The notes: generated by a model from the letters alone, not told the origin. A DNA stretch of 64,000 nt from an uncultured Mesonia sp. (GCA_947494545.1 CANLVH010000002.1:62001-126000), one strand, 5' to 3'; shown: positions 9,595 through 19,064, counted from the stretch's first letter. Numbers and translations are program-made.

Positions 9595-10089
9595 ATGAAG
9601 AAGTATTTATTGACGGCGATAATCTTCGCCACAGGTATTTTAGTTTCTCAAGCGCAAGAAATTGCCCCTAATGCGCTCGGGCTTCGTTTAGGTGGTGCCA
9701 ATGGTGTTGGTGCAGAAGTATCTTACCAACGTGCACTTGGCGACAACAACCGAATGGAGTTTGACTTAGGTTGGCGAAATGATAGCCACTTTGATTTGGT
9801 AAAAGCTACCGCTCTTTACCATTGGGTTTGGAATATTGATGGCGGTTTTAACTGGTATGCTGGAGCCGGCGGTGGTTTGGGTATTGTAGACGACAACCAT
9901 CATTACGAAGACCATCACCATGATGATGGCGCCTTTTTGTATGTGGCCGGTAATATAGGAATAGAATATAATTTTGATATTCCTTTAATCTTATCTGTAG
10001 ATTTTAGACCGGAAATTGGCTTTAGCGATTATGATGTGATAGATGATTTTGCGCCAGATTTAGCAATTGGCGTACGTTACCAATTTTAA
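9595..10089 (+). CDS. Small outer-membrane beta-barrel protein with a His/Asp-rich loop
   Basis: 164 residues. A signal peptide ends near SQAQE (about residue 21). The rest alternates Gly/aromatic strands (LGLRLGGANGVGAEVSYQ, WYAGAGGGLGIV) and ends in a terminal Phe, as expected of an 8-strand OmpA-like or OmpW-like barrel inserted by BAM. Residues 99-111 form a loop rich in His, Asp and Glu (five His, five Asp, one Glu), which could bind a divalent metal; that is inference. Function unknown. The gene is monocistronic and its stop overlaps the end of bshA by 4 bases. Confidence 0.8.
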   Translation: MKKYLLTAIIFATGILVSQAQEIAPNALGLRLGGANGVGAEVSYQRALGDNNRMEFDLGWRNDSHFDLVKATALYHWVWNIDGGFNWYAGAGGGLGIVDDNHHYEDHHHDDGAFLYVAGNIGIEYNFDIPLILSVDFRPEIGFSDYDVIDDFAPDLAIGVRYQF

Positions 10090-11213
10090 GCTTTAGCCAA
10101 AGCTTTTTTATAAACACTTTCATAGAGTGGTACAATAGCATCGATATCAAATTTCGATGCTATTTTTTTTGCGTTATTTTTAAAAATATTTAAAGTCTCT
10201 TCGTCTTTTAAAATATGTAAAGCGTTTTTAGCCATATCTTCTACATCGCCAACATCGCTTAAAAACCCCGAATAAGCTTGGTGATTAACTTCCGGCAAAC
10301 CGCCTGTATTGGTAGAAATTACCGGTACGCCATTTACCATAGCTTCTAAAGCGGCAAGACCAAAACTTTCGCTTTCAGAAGGTAACAAAAACAAATCTGA
10401 AAAACATAAAATTTTATTTACCTCGTTACTTTCACCCATAAAAATAATTTTATCACGTACGCCTAAATCTCTCGCCAATTCTTTGGCATTCATAATTTCC
10501 GGTCCCTCGCCCACCATTATTAGTTTAGATTTTATTTGTTTATTGATTTTAGCAAAAATCTTTATAACATCGTCTATGCGTTTTACTTTACGGAAATTAC
10601 TCACGTGTATTATAATTTTCTCATCGTCTGCTGCCATAATTTGGCGTTGACAGTCTTCAAATTGATTTTGTCTCTTAGATGTATCTATAAAATTTGGTAC
10701 AACTTTTATCTCGTTTTTTATATTAAAATAACGCAAAGTGTCGTCTTTTAAACTTTGTGAAACAGAGGTCACCACATCACTCTGATTAATGCTAAAAGTA
10801 ACCGCCGGTTTATAAAAAGGATGATTGCCAACCAACGTAATATCTGTACCGTGCAAGGTTGTAACCATAGGAATAGTAATACCTTCTTCTTTAAGCATTT
10901 GTTTGGCCATATAACCGGCATAAGCATGCGGAATGGCATAATGCACATGTAAAACTTCTATTTTGTGCAATTTTACCATATCTACTAACTTGCTGGAAAG
11001 CGCCAACTCGTAAGGCTGGTAATGAAATAAAGGATACTCCGGTACGTTAACTTGGTGATAATGTATATGATTAGAAAGATGTTCTAAACGAACGGGTTGT
11101 TTATACGTGATAAAATGTATTTCGTGCCCGCGTTGGGAAAGCGCCATTCCTAATTCGGTAGCTACTACGCCGCTTCCGCCAAAGGTTGGATAGCAAACAA
11201 TTCCTATTTTCAT
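10086..11213 (-). CDS. bshA: N-acetyl-alpha-D-glucosaminyl L-malate synthase BshA
   Basis: 375 residues, a GT4-family glycosyltransferase making GlcNAc-malate from UDP-GlcNAc and L-malate, the first step of bacillithiol biosynthesis. The N-terminus CYPTFGGSGVVATELG and the segments HVHYAIPHAYAGYMA and TTLHGTDITLVG are distinctive of BshA among GT4 enzymes. The donor-site motif SESESFGLAALEAM near residue 280 is typical of the retaining GT-B fold. It is last in a minus-strand series after the GH3-hydrolase gene. Its final codons contain a hairpin that can terminate the opposing barrel gene. Confidence 0.95.
   Translation of the reverse strand: MKIGIVCYPTFGGSGVVATELGMALSQRGHEIHFITYKQPVRLEHLSNHIHYHQVNVPEYPLFHYQPYELALSSKLVDMVKLHKIEVLHVHYAIPHAYAGYMAKQMLKEEGITIPMVTTLHGTDITLVGNHPFYKPAVTFSINQSDVVTSVSQSLKDDTLRYFNIKNEIKVVPNFIDTSKRQNQFEDCQRQIMAADDEKIIIHVSNFRKVKRIDDVIKIFAKINKQIKSKLIMVGEGPEIMNAKELARDLGVRDKIIFMGESNEVNKILCFSDLFLLPSESESFGLAALEAMVNGVPVISTNTGGLPEVNHQAYSGFLSDVGDVEDMAKNALHILKDEETLNIFKNNAKKIASKFDIDAIVPLYESVYKKALAKA
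10088..10109 (+). terminator. Rho-independent terminator of the barrel gene, inside the 3' end of bshA
   Basis: AAGCTTT-AGCC-AAAGCTT gives a 7-bp stem followed by a T run (through 10109) on the plus strand. It begins at the stop codon of the barrel gene and lies wholly within bshA coding sequence, so the same DNA serves as the terminal BshA codons and as a terminator for the opposite strand. Confidence 0.6.
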
Positions 11214-11288
11214 ATTAATCTTATTAATTGCCTTAAAAGTAAACTTTCTCTTAAGTTTTTGGTATAATTTAACCGCTTTTAACGCTTG

Positions 11289-14195
11289 TTATTCTATAGC
11301 TTGATAAATTGCAGCTTGTATTTTGGTACGGATATCTTCGGTAATTAATTTTCTATTGGTAGCATCTGGAAAAGTCCTGTTAGATAGAAAAACATATATT
11401 ATTTCTTCGTCTGGATCTGCCCAAGCATAAGTTCCGGTAAAACCGGTATGGCCAAAACTATTCATAGAAATGCATCCACAAGTTGGCCCCACTTCTTCTA
11501 ATTGCGGTTTGTCAAACCCCACTCCCCTGCGCACATCTTCATCGCAATAATAACAAGTATTAAAGGCGTCTATAGTTTCTTTTTTAAAGTAATTTTTTCC
11601 GCCATAGTAACCACCGTTCAAATACATTTGCATGATTTTAGCTACATCGTTAGCATTGCTAAAAAGACCGGCGTGACCGCCAATGCCACCTTGCATAGCA
11701 GCACCTTGATCGTGTACATAACCTTGTATTTTTTGCTCGCGCCAATAATCGTCTAATTCTGTTGGAATAATATTGCTTTTTTCTATTCGCTTTAAGGGTA
11801 AATAACCGGTTCTGTTTGCACCTATTGTTTTATACAAATGTTCTTGCGATAAATAATCTAAAGAAGAAGCATACGCGCGTTCTATAAAGCGTTTTAAAAA
11901 ATAATAGGGCAAATCAGAATATTTATATTCTTGTTTTGTTCGTAAATCGCTATTGGCAATTACTTTATAGATACTGTCTTGAATATCTTGACGCATATAA
12001 AAACTCTCTGCCACTTCTACCGAATAATCTCCTGTTTTATTAGCCTTAAAATATTTGGGAGAAGCTTTGTGCGTTTCTTCATCTATGGTAGAAATATAAA
12101 AAGGTATCCAAGGTTTTAAACGAGCATAATGGCTAAGCATCTCTTTTAGCGTAATATCTGCTTTGTTGGTATCGCGCAATTCTGGTAAAATATCTTTTAA
12201 GCGAGTATGCATACTTAAAATACCTTTTTCCTGCAACTCCATTACCATTGGTAAGCTTGCTAAAATTTTGGTTAGCGAAGCCAAATCGTATACATCTTCG
12301 TCGCTTACTTTTTGTTTTTTTGAATAGGTATGATAACCAAAATTTTTATGGTAAAACACCCGGCCTTTTCGCGCTATAACCATTTGTAAGCCGGGCGTCA
12401 TCTTGTGCTTTACAGCTCCTGTTGCCAAAGAATCTATTACCGCCAGTTTTTTAGAATCCATCCCAACACTTTCTGGAGTTCCGTAAGATAAACGTTGTAT
12501 AGGTCTTGTTTTATACTGGGTTCCCACAGGAAAACTGTTGCCAATACTAACCGGTAATTTACCTTTTGCCCCTAACGCGCCAAATATTATTTGTGCAGCC
12601 TTATTTTGCGCCATTGTACTGTTTTGATAAGCTACCAAAATAGCGTCTATATTGGTAAAACTATCTATATCTAATAAAGCATACGGTCTTGCAAAAAGAC
12701 TTAAAATAGTCTGATTTTGATTTGCAATTGCATCTAACCACCTCAATTCTTTAGAAGAGAATTTGTAGGCCTGCCACGGATTTTCATTCGGTTTGTGAAA
12801 ACCAACAATTACCTGGTCATATTTTTTTAATGAATCTAAAAGTGCCGATAGATTTTCGTTCTCTACTTTATCTATGGCGGTATACTTTTTTAAAGAATTT
12901 AAAAACGCCTCTCCTTGAGCATTCCCTAAAGGTACGTAAGCTATTTTTTTATTCTTTAATTTTTTTATAGGCAGCATTCCACGATTATTTTTAATAAGCG
13001 TAATAGCTTTTTCTATGGCTTCCTCATAAACCAATTCGTCTTGCGCTATGTTTAAATCGTTTACTAAATTGGTGGTGTCTACCGGTTTATAATTATGCAA
13101 GCCAACTTTATATTTAGCCATTAAAATTTTCTTTACGGAATGTTTTAATCGCTTTTCTGTTATTTCGCCGCTTCTATATGCTTTTTTAAGTTGCGCTACT
13201 CCTTTTGGCACGTTTTCCGGAATAAGTAAAATATCGTTGCCTGCTTTAAAAGCTTCTAAATCTACTTTGCCCGGTTCATCATAGTCCGCAATTCCTCGCA
13301 TATTCAAAGCATCAGTAAAAATTAAACCCTTATACCCATACTCTTCTTTCAGTAAATTGGTAATTATAGGTTTGGAGATAGAAGAAGGATAATTTTTTCT
13401 GTCGTCTAAGGCCGGTACATTTAAATGGCCAACCATAATGCTGGAAACTCCGGCTTTAATCATTAGTTTGTACGGATATAATTCTATACTATCTAAGCGT
13501 TTCCTGCTAAAATTTAATACCGGTAAGGCTTTATGAGAATCTACATTTGTATCACCGTGTCCGGGGAAATGCTTAGCGCTTGATAAAATATTTTCGCTAT
13601 GCATACCTTTCATAAAGGCGATAGCTTTTTGGGTTACATTATATTTATTTTCGCCAAAAGAACGGTTGCCAATTATAGGATTATCCGGATTGACATTTAC
13701 ATCTACCACAGGCGCAAAATTGATGTGCACGCCCAACCTTTTGTTGTGTTTTCCTATTTGTTTTCCTACGCGTTCAACTGTTTTTAAATCATCTATGGCA
13801 CCAAGTGTCATATTCCAAGGAAATGCGTAAGTAGAATCTAGCCGCATAGATAATCCCCATTCTGCATCCATACCAATTAACAAAGGTATTTCTGAAAGTG
13901 CTTGGTATTCGTTGTTTAATTTTGCTTGCTTTTGCGGACCGCCTTTCGAAAATATAACGCCACCAATATGGTAATTTTTAATAAGGGTTTTTATACGGTC
14001 TGTAACCGATTTTGGTTTACTCGAAAAAATATCTACCATGAATAACTGACCAATTTTTTGGTCTAAGCTCATACTGGTATAAACACTATCTACCCACTTT
14101 TTTTGCGCAATTTTATTGGCGCTTTCCAGCGGATTTTTTTGCGAAAACACCAAAGAGTAGCAGAGTAAAAAACAGAAAAGAAGACTTTTTTTCAT
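11289..14195 (-). CDS. Glycoside hydrolase family 3 (NagZ-like) fused to a serine beta-lactamase-like domain
   Basis: 968 residues with a signal peptide ending near FSQKN. Residues about 30-370 form a GH3 N-terminal domain with the NagZ-type motif KHFPGHGDTNVDSHKALP (about residue 208), then a GH3 C-terminal-like region. From about 590 to the end is a class C beta-lactamase/PBP-like hydrolase with the SxxK nucleophile motif in ASLTK (near 640), YSD as the YxN-like motif, and a GHTGFTGT stretch near the C-terminus. The expected role is periplasmic turnover of peptidoglycan or muropeptides: N-acetylglucosaminidase plus an esterase or DD-peptidase. This fusion is widespread in Bacteroidota. An amidase gene in the same strand series supports a cell-wall role. 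Confidence 0.9.
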   Translation of the reverse strand: MKKSLLFCFLLCYSLVFSQKNPLESANKIAQKKWVDSVYTSMSLDQKIGQLFMVDIFSSKPKSVTDRIKTLIKNYHIGGVIFSKGGPQKQAKLNNEYQALSEIPLLIGMDAEWGLSMRLDSTYAFPWNMTLGAIDDLKTVERVGKQIGKHNKRLGVHINFAPVVDVNVNPDNPIIGNRSFGENKYNVTQKAIAFMKGMHSENILSSAKHFPGHGDTNVDSHKALPVLNFSRKRLDSIELYPYKLMIKAGVSSIMVGHLNVPALDDRKNYPSSISKPIITNLLKEEYGYKGLIFTDALNMRGIADYDEPGKVDLEAFKAGNDILLIPENVPKGVAQLKKAYRSGEITEKRLKHSVKKILMAKYKVGLHNYKPVDTTNLVNDLNIAQDELVYEEAIEKAITLIKNNRGMLPIKKLKNKKIAYVPLGNAQGEAFLNSLKKYTAIDKVENENLSALLDSLKKYDQVIVGFHKPNENPWQAYKFSSKELRWLDAIANQNQTILSLFARPYALLDIDSFTNIDAILVAYQNSTMAQNKAAQIIFGALGAKGKLPVSIGNSFPVGTQYKTRPIQRLSYGTPESVGMDSKKLAVIDSLATGAVKHKMTPGLQMVIARKGRVFYHKNFGYHTYSKKQKVSDEDVYDLASLTKILASLPMVMELQEKGILSMHTRLKDILPELRDTNKADITLKEMLSHYARLKPWIPFYISTIDEETHKASPKYFKANKTGDYSVEVAESFYMRQDIQDSIYKVIANSDLRTKQEYKYSDLPYYFLKRFIERAYASSLDYLSQEHLYKTIGANRTGYLPLKRIEKSNIIPTELDDYWREQKIQGYVHDQGAAMQGGIGGHAGLFSNANDVAKIMQMYLNGGYYGGKNYFKKETIDAFNTCYYCDEDVRRGVGFDKPQLEEVGPTCGCISMNSFGHTGFTGTYAWADPDEEIIYVFLSNRTFPDATNRKLITEDIRTKIQAAIYQAIE

Positions 14196-14250
14196 AAAAA
14201 AATTCGCCTAAATAAATTAAAAGAAAAACGGTTAAAATTAGATTTACAGA

Positions 14251-14733
14251 CTATAAAAACCTGCTGTGCCAACTTTCTTTTAATGGCACCTCCCAATCTT
14301 GTTCGTATTCTTGCTTTGTGTTTACTAAGTTATTAAAGACAATGGTATTAGGCGAAACCGAACGGTTTTTTACCATTTTGCGAAAATCTTTTAATGCTTT
14401 GTATGCCACAAACTCTCCTTGTTTGTAGGTAACATTCATTTTATCTAACAAATCTACATTATATTCTTTTTCTAGATCTTGAATAAAATGCACCGAAGCA
14501 TCAATAGAGCAACCACTGGCCCCAACTTCTTCTTGATCTAAACCAAAAACAATAAACCTGCGGTATTGGTAGTCTACTCCGGCTTTGAGGTTAGCGCCGT
14601 GAGCCGTCCAATTGGTTAAAAAATTATCTACTTTGGTTTTTATTTCTTGTAGTTCTTCTTCGGTAAACGGGCGGTTGGCCTGATAAATCCATATTCTGGA
14701 AGAATCCGGCAATTTATTAAAAGGAACAAGCAT
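14251..14733 (-). CDS. Conserved uncharacterised 160-residue protein
   Basis: I recognise this as a short conserved flavobacterial protein often labelled 'ABC transporter ATPase' in databases. That label is not supported by sequence: there is no Walker A, no LSGGQ and no Walker B, and the protein is too short. Visible features are RIWIYQANRPFTEEE near the N-terminus, FGLDQEEVGASGCSIDASVHF in the middle (one possibly functional Cys in a GCSID context) and a C-terminal WHSRFL. It has no signal peptide or membrane segment, so it is cytoplasmic. It sits 30 bases downstream of the CCG Fe-S gene on the same strand. Function unknown. Confidence 0.75.
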   Translation of the reverse strand: MLVPFNKLPDSSRIWIYQANRPFTEEELQEIKTKVDNFLTNWTAHGANLKAGVDYQYRRFIVFGLDQEEVGASGCSIDASVHFIQDLEKEYNVDLLDKMNVTYKQGEFVAYKALKDFRKMVKNRSVSPNTIVFNNLVNTKQEYEQDWEVPLKESWHSRFL

Positions 14734-14763
14734 AGTAATAAACGGAATTTTTACAATTAAAAT

Positions 14764-15555
14764 TTAAAGATCTTCTGCTTCAGCAATCATTTCTGCAACA
14801 TCTTTTACTTCTACGTTGTCTTCTTGGTTTTTACCTTTAACACCATCTGTCATCATAGTATTACAAAATGGGCAACCGGCTGCTACAACGTCTGGTTTGG
14901 TTTCTAAAGCTTGCTCTGTGCGTTCTATATTTACGTCTTTATTACCTTTTTCCGGTTCTTTAAACATTTGTCCGCCGCCGGCACCGCAGCACATGCCTTT
15001 ACTTTTGCATTTCTTCATTTCTACCAACTCTACTTCCAACTTCCGAAGTAAATCTCTTGGAGCTTCATATTCATTATTAGCGCGGCCTAAATAACAAGGG
15101 TCGTGAAAAGTAATGCGTTTTCCTTTAAATTTACCTCCTTGCACTTTTAACTTGCCTTCTTCCATCAAGGCTTTTAAAAATTGGGTGTGGTGCATTACCT
15201 CGTAATTTCCACCCAATTCCGGATATTCGTTTTTGATGGTGTTAAAACAATGCGGACAAGCGGTTACTATTTTTTTTATTTCGTAACCATTTAAAACTTC
15301 AATATTTGCCGCTGCTTGCATTTGAAATAAAAATTCGTTTCCGGAGCGCTTAGCAGGATCTCCGGTGCAACTTTCTTCGGTACCTAAAACCGCAAAGTCT
15401 ACTTTGGCTTTAGATAAGAGTTTTACAAAAGCTTTGGTAACTTTTTTTGCTCTATCGTCAAAGCTTCCCATGCAACCAACCCAAAATAATACTTCCGGCT
15501 TTTTACCTTCTGCCATATATTCTGCCATTGTTGGTACTTTTATTGCTTCTGCCAT
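14764..15555 (-). CDS. CCG-domain (Fe-S)-binding protein, HdrB/LutA-like
   Basis: 263 residues with two CCG-type cysteine domains. The first includes VGCMG (Cys28), ESCTGDPA near 62 and ACPHCFNT near 110. The second includes DPCYLGR near 165, GMCCGAGGGQMF near 200 and GCPFCNTMMT near 238. In heterodisulfide reductase subunit B and in the LutA/GlpC group such domains hold an unusual [4Fe-4S] centre next to a quinone or disulfide site. It lies 37 bases downstream of the membrane Fe-S gene, so the two probably form one electron-transfer complex. The electron donor and acceptor are not evident. Confidence 0.85.
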   Translation of the reverse strand: MAEAIKVPTMAEYMAEGKKPEVLFWVGCMGSFDDRAKKVTKAFVKLLSKAKVDFAVLGTEESCTGDPAKRSGNEFLFQMQAAANIEVLNGYEIKKIVTACPHCFNTIKNEYPELGGNYEVMHHTQFLKALMEEGKLKVQGGKFKGKRITFHDPCYLGRANNEYEAPRDLLRKLEVELVEMKKCKSKGMCCGAGGGQMFKEPEKGNKDVNIERTEQALETKPDVVAAGCPFCNTMMTDGVKGKNQEDNVEVKDVAEMIAEAEDL

Positions 15556-15592
15556 AATATATATCTGTCTTTTTTGTCTAAAATTATTGTTT

Positions 15593-16939
15593 CTAGTTAT
15601 TTTCTTCTGCCCATTTTAAACGATCCATTTGGTTATACGGCCAAGGCGCACCATTGTTTTCTATATTGGTCATTGCAATATTAAGTTCATTCGGTGCGGC
15701 ACTTTGCTCCATCATTAAATAACGTCTCATATCGAGAATTATAGAAAGCGGATCTATACCAATTGGGCAAGCTTCTACACAAGCGTTACAAGTTGTACAA
15801 GCCCAAAGTTCTTCTTGCGTAATATAATCTCCTAACAGCTGTTTGCCATCTTCTTTATATTCGCCATTTTTATTTATGTTTTCGCCAACTTCCTCTACTC
15901 TATCGCGCGTGTCCATCATTATTTTACGTGGCGATAGTTTTTTACCGGTTATGTTAGCAGGACATTCTGATGTACATCTACCACATTCTGTACAAGTGTA
16001 GGCATTTAAAAGTTGTACCCAGTTTAAATCTTGCACATCGCTGGCGCCAAATTTCTCTGGTTCTTCTTCCTCGCCATTTTCTTCTGGTGCGGCAAATGGA
16101 TCTGCGTTAGGATCCATCATTAAATCTACTTCTTTCTTTACCGCAGCAAGATTATCCATTTCGCCTTTAGGCTTAAGTTTTGCATAATAGGTATTAGGAA
16201 AAGCTAAAAGGATGTGTAAATGTTTGGAATAATATAAATAATTTAAGAAAAATAGAATTCCTAAAATATGCAACCACCAAGCTGCACGTTCTACAATTAT
16301 TAACGTGGAAACACTTAACCCGTCTATAAGCGGAAGTAAAAATTGACTTACAGGAAAAGCGCCCGTTATTTGACCGTTTGCTGCCGCGTAATGTTCTGCG
16401 CCCAAAAGCTGTAATTGATAGTCGCTGGCATTCATCAATAAAAACAAGGCCATTAAAACCATCTCAAAATATAAGATATAATTGGCGTCGTCTTTTGGCC
16501 AACCTTTCATTTCGTTTGCCCAGAAACGCTTTATTTTACTGATGTTTCTTCTTGTCCAGAAAACAATAACGCCCAATAAAACCAATAAGGCCAGAATTTC
16601 AAAAGCGCCTATTAAAAAGTCATAGCCGGCCCCTAGAAAAGAAAAAATACGGTGGGTGCCAAATATACCGTCTATAATAATTTCTAGAACTTCTATATTA
16701 ATGATTACAAAACCAACATATACAAAAATGTGCATAATACCTGCAATTGGTCTTCTTACCATTTTAGACTGCCCTAAAGCTACTCTAGCCATATTGCCGA
16801 AACGCGCTTTCGGGTTATCTGTGCGGTCTATATCTTTTCCCAGTTTTATATTTCGGATTAGGCGTTTTACATTTCGGGCAAAAAAGCCAATACCAAAAAG
16901 TAAGGCAGCGATAAAAAGTAGTTGAGCTATTAATTGCAT
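15593..16939 (-). CDS. Membrane-bound 2x[4Fe-4S] protein, HdrC/respiratory-gamma-like
   Basis: 448 residues. The N-terminal 260 residues hold about five or six hydrophobic helices with His residues suited to haem b ligation, as in the gamma subunit of nitrate reductase or HdrE. The C-terminal third has two ferredoxin clusters, CTECGRCTSECP (near 320) and CTTCNACVEACP (near 385). With the adjacent CCG protein this looks like a quinone-linked electron-transfer module. No flavoprotein dehydrogenase is adjacent; the closest in the window is the D-lactate-type enzyme about 6 kb away. It starts 11 bases after the MlaD-like gene. Confidence 0.85.
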   Translation of the reverse strand: MQLIAQLLFIAALLFGIGFFARNVKRLIRNIKLGKDIDRTDNPKARFGNMARVALGQSKMVRRPIAGIMHIFVYVGFVIINIEVLEIIIDGIFGTHRIFSFLGAGYDFLIGAFEILALLVLLGVIVFWTRRNISKIKRFWANEMKGWPKDDANYILYFEMVLMALFLLMNASDYQLQLLGAEHYAAANGQITGAFPVSQFLLPLIDGLSVSTLIIVERAAWWLHILGILFFLNYLYYSKHLHILLAFPNTYYAKLKPKGEMDNLAAVKKEVDLMMDPNADPFAAPEENGEEEEPEKFGASDVQDLNWVQLLNAYTCTECGRCTSECPANITGKKLSPRKIMMDTRDRVEEVGENINKNGEYKEDGKQLLGDYITQEELWACTTCNACVEACPIGIDPLSIILDMRRYLMMEQSAAPNELNIAMTNIENNGAPWPYNQMDRLKWAEENN

Positions 16940-16949
16940 GCTAAATCTA

Positions 16950-17897
16950 TTATTTTAAAGAATCTTTTGGTTTTTCATATTCTCCAGCATTTTTACCAAA
17001 TACAGAGAAATGTACATAACGTTTTGGGTTTAACTTAATGTCTTGTAAGAGCTCTTCCATTTGTTTGGTAGCGCGCTTTAAGTTTTCGTAAGCAGTATCG
17101 TCATTTAACAACTTGCCGGCTGTACCCTCACCGTTTTCTAATTTGGCTGCTACCTTTTTAAAATCGGCAGCAACTTCTTCAAAATCGTTTAAAATTTTAT
17201 TTACTTCTATAGTAGAAAGCGTGTCTGAAAATTTATTAAAATTGGCAGACATTTCATCTAAGTTGGTAAAAGTTCTATCTAATTTAGAAGAATTTTCCGC
17301 TAAAAGCGCATCTAAAGAACGGGATACACCTTTTAAAGATTTCATAGTTTCGCTAAACTCTTTAATAGAAACTTGTAAATTTTTTCTCGTGTCCGGGTCT
17401 AGCAATTTATTGACACCGGTAATAACTGAGTCTGCACTTACTACTGCATTTTCTACTTTATTTTGAAGCGGAGTTAATTTATCGTTAACCAACTCTAGCA
17501 AACCTTCGTCTATTGCAGCATTTAAAGTATCGCCATCTTGGGCTCTTTCTCCACCATATTCTGGAATTATAGACACAGACTTACCTCCTATTAAGCTACC
17601 GCCATAAATTTGAGCAGTACTGTTTTTATCAAATTCAAATTTATTTTGCACGTTTAGAGTAACCAAAAGTTCTCCTCTATTGTTTAAAAACCTTATATCT
17701 GTAACACTGCCAACCTGCAAACCGTTAATGGTTACTTTAGAAGATTTGGCCAGCCCTTCTACATCATCATAAACCGCATAAAAAGTACGGTTATTTTCCA
17801 GCAAATTATTACCTTTTAAAAAGCTGTAGCCAAATATTAAAAGAATTATGGCTATAATAACTAATAAGGCTGTTTTTACTTCTTTGGTTAGTTTCAA
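16950..17897 (-). CDS. MCE/MlaD-family lipid-transport protein
   Basis: 315 residues. One N-terminal transmembrane anchor (about 9-28) is followed by an MCE domain (about 38-117, with VTINGLQVGSVTDIRF and the loop SLIGGKSVSI). A long helical, coiled-coil-like tail follows, rich in leucines and serines. MCE proteins form hexameric channels that carry phospholipids between inner and outer membranes with an MlaE permease and MlaF ATPase. Those partners are not in this window. It sits 54 bases downstream of the amidase gene on the same strand. Confidence 0.9.
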   Translation of the reverse strand: MKLTKEVKTALLVIIAIILLIFGYSFLKGNNLLENNRTFYAVYDDVEGLAKSSKVTINGLQVGSVTDIRFLNNRGELLVTLNVQNKFEFDKNSTAQIYGGSLIGGKSVSIIPEYGGERAQDGDTLNAAIDEGLLELVNDKLTPLQNKVENAVVSADSVITGVNKLLDPDTRKNLQVSIKEFSETMKSLKGVSRSLDALLAENSSKLDRTFTNLDEMSANFNKFSDTLSTIEVNKILNDFEEVAADFKKVAAKLENGEGTAGKLLNDDTAYENLKRATKQMEELLQDIKLNPKRYVHFSVFGKNAGEYEKPKDSLK

Positions 17898-17951
17898 GTG
17901 ATTATGATTTAGATAGTGACAAATTTAAACATTAAATATAGAAAAGTAGCT

Positions 17952-19064
17952 TTATTTAGCTTTAGTTTTTAACGCCTCATTAACGCTTATTTTTTTTCCG
18001 TTTTTAAAGGCTACAATATAACTTTGCTTGTAACCTTTTTTATCTGCCTCACGCTGAAGTTCTTGTATATCTAAATAGTCAGAGGTTTTACCGTAATAAT
18101 ATTTATAAAGCTTTCCTTCTTTTTTACGGTCTATATTATGTAAACCTCTAAAATTATATGGAACGGTTTCTAAAGGTGCAGAGCCGGCGGCAAGTTGCAC
18201 TCTAAAAATAATGTCTTTATAAATGTCTGTTTCCTCTGTACCAACAGTTGTACTTTCTGGAGTAGATTGCATTTCTAAAGCATGCAAATTAATGTTGTTT
18301 TTATAATTGATAACGCCATCTACAATAGCTTCTGCCATTTTTGTTTGTCCGTTGCCGGAATTTAAAAATCGTCCTTCTGAGTTATTGGTTAAGAAGCCTG
18401 TTTCTATTAACACACTAGGCATATAGGTTTTACGTAAAACTAAAAAACCGGCTTGTTTAACACCGCGATTTAACCTTTGCAAAGTGTTGGTAAATTGCTT
18501 TTGTACAAAATCTGCCAATAAAATACTTTGGTCTAAATATTCTTCTTGCATTAAGGTCATTCCTATATAAGAAGCGGGAGATTTTGGGTCAAAACCGCCG
18601 TAAGTAACTTCGTAGTCTTCTTCTAAATAAATAACCGAATTTTCTTTCATGGCTATTTTTAGGTTATCATCGTTTCGGTGTAAACCTAAAACAAAAGTTT
18701 CTGTGCCGTGTGCTTGCGAGCTATGCGCGTTACAATGTACAGATACAAACAAATCTGCATTAGCATCGTTAGCTATTTTTGCTCTTCCGTCAAGGGTAAC
18801 AAAAACATCTTTTTTGCGGGTATAGAGTACTTTTATATCGTTATGTTTTTCTAGTTCTTTTCCTACTTTTAAAACAATACTTAAGGCAATATCTTTTTCT
18901 TTATACCCATTACCACGGTTTCCGGGATCCTTCCCTCCGTGGCCGGCATCTAAAACAACTATAAATTTTCGGTTATTAGAATTACTCTGCGCATTTACCG
19001 GAAAGGCCATTGCTAAAAAAGCAAATGCACACAATAAAAAAACTACTTGTTTTGTTCTCATCAT
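17952..19064 (-). CDS. N-acetylmuramoyl-L-alanine amidase (Amidase_3) with a SPOR-like C-terminus
   Basis: 370 residues with a signal peptide ending near NAQS. The zinc amidase domain (about 33-250) carries VVLDAGHGGKDPGNRG (first His ligand), the metal-binding Glu of KEKDIALS, FVSVHCNAH and VLIETGFLTN, so the active site is complete. The last 90 residues (FRVQLAAGSAPL onward) resemble a SPOR-type septal-peptidoglycan-binding module. It cleaves the amide between muramic acid and the stem peptide during cell separation. Two Met codons are adjacent at the start. A divergent promoter region separates it from lptD. Confidence 0.92.
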   Translation of the reverse strand: MMRTKQVVFLLCAFAFLAMAFPVNAQSNSNNRKFIVVLDAGHGGKDPGNRGNGYKEKDIALSIVLKVGKELEKHNDIKVLYTRKKDVFVTLDGRAKIANDANADLFVSVHCNAHSSQAHGTETFVLGLHRNDDNLKIAMKENSVIYLEEDYEVTYGGFDPKSPASYIGMTLMQEEYLDQSILLADFVQKQFTNTLQRLNRGVKQAGFLVLRKTYMPSVLIETGFLTNNSEGRFLNSGNGQTKMAEAIVDGVINYKNNINLHALEMQSTPESTTVGTEETDIYKDIIFRVQLAAGSAPLETVPYNFRGLHNIDRKKEGKLYKYYYGKTSDYLDIQELQREADKKGYKQSYIVAFKNGKKISVNEALKTKAK

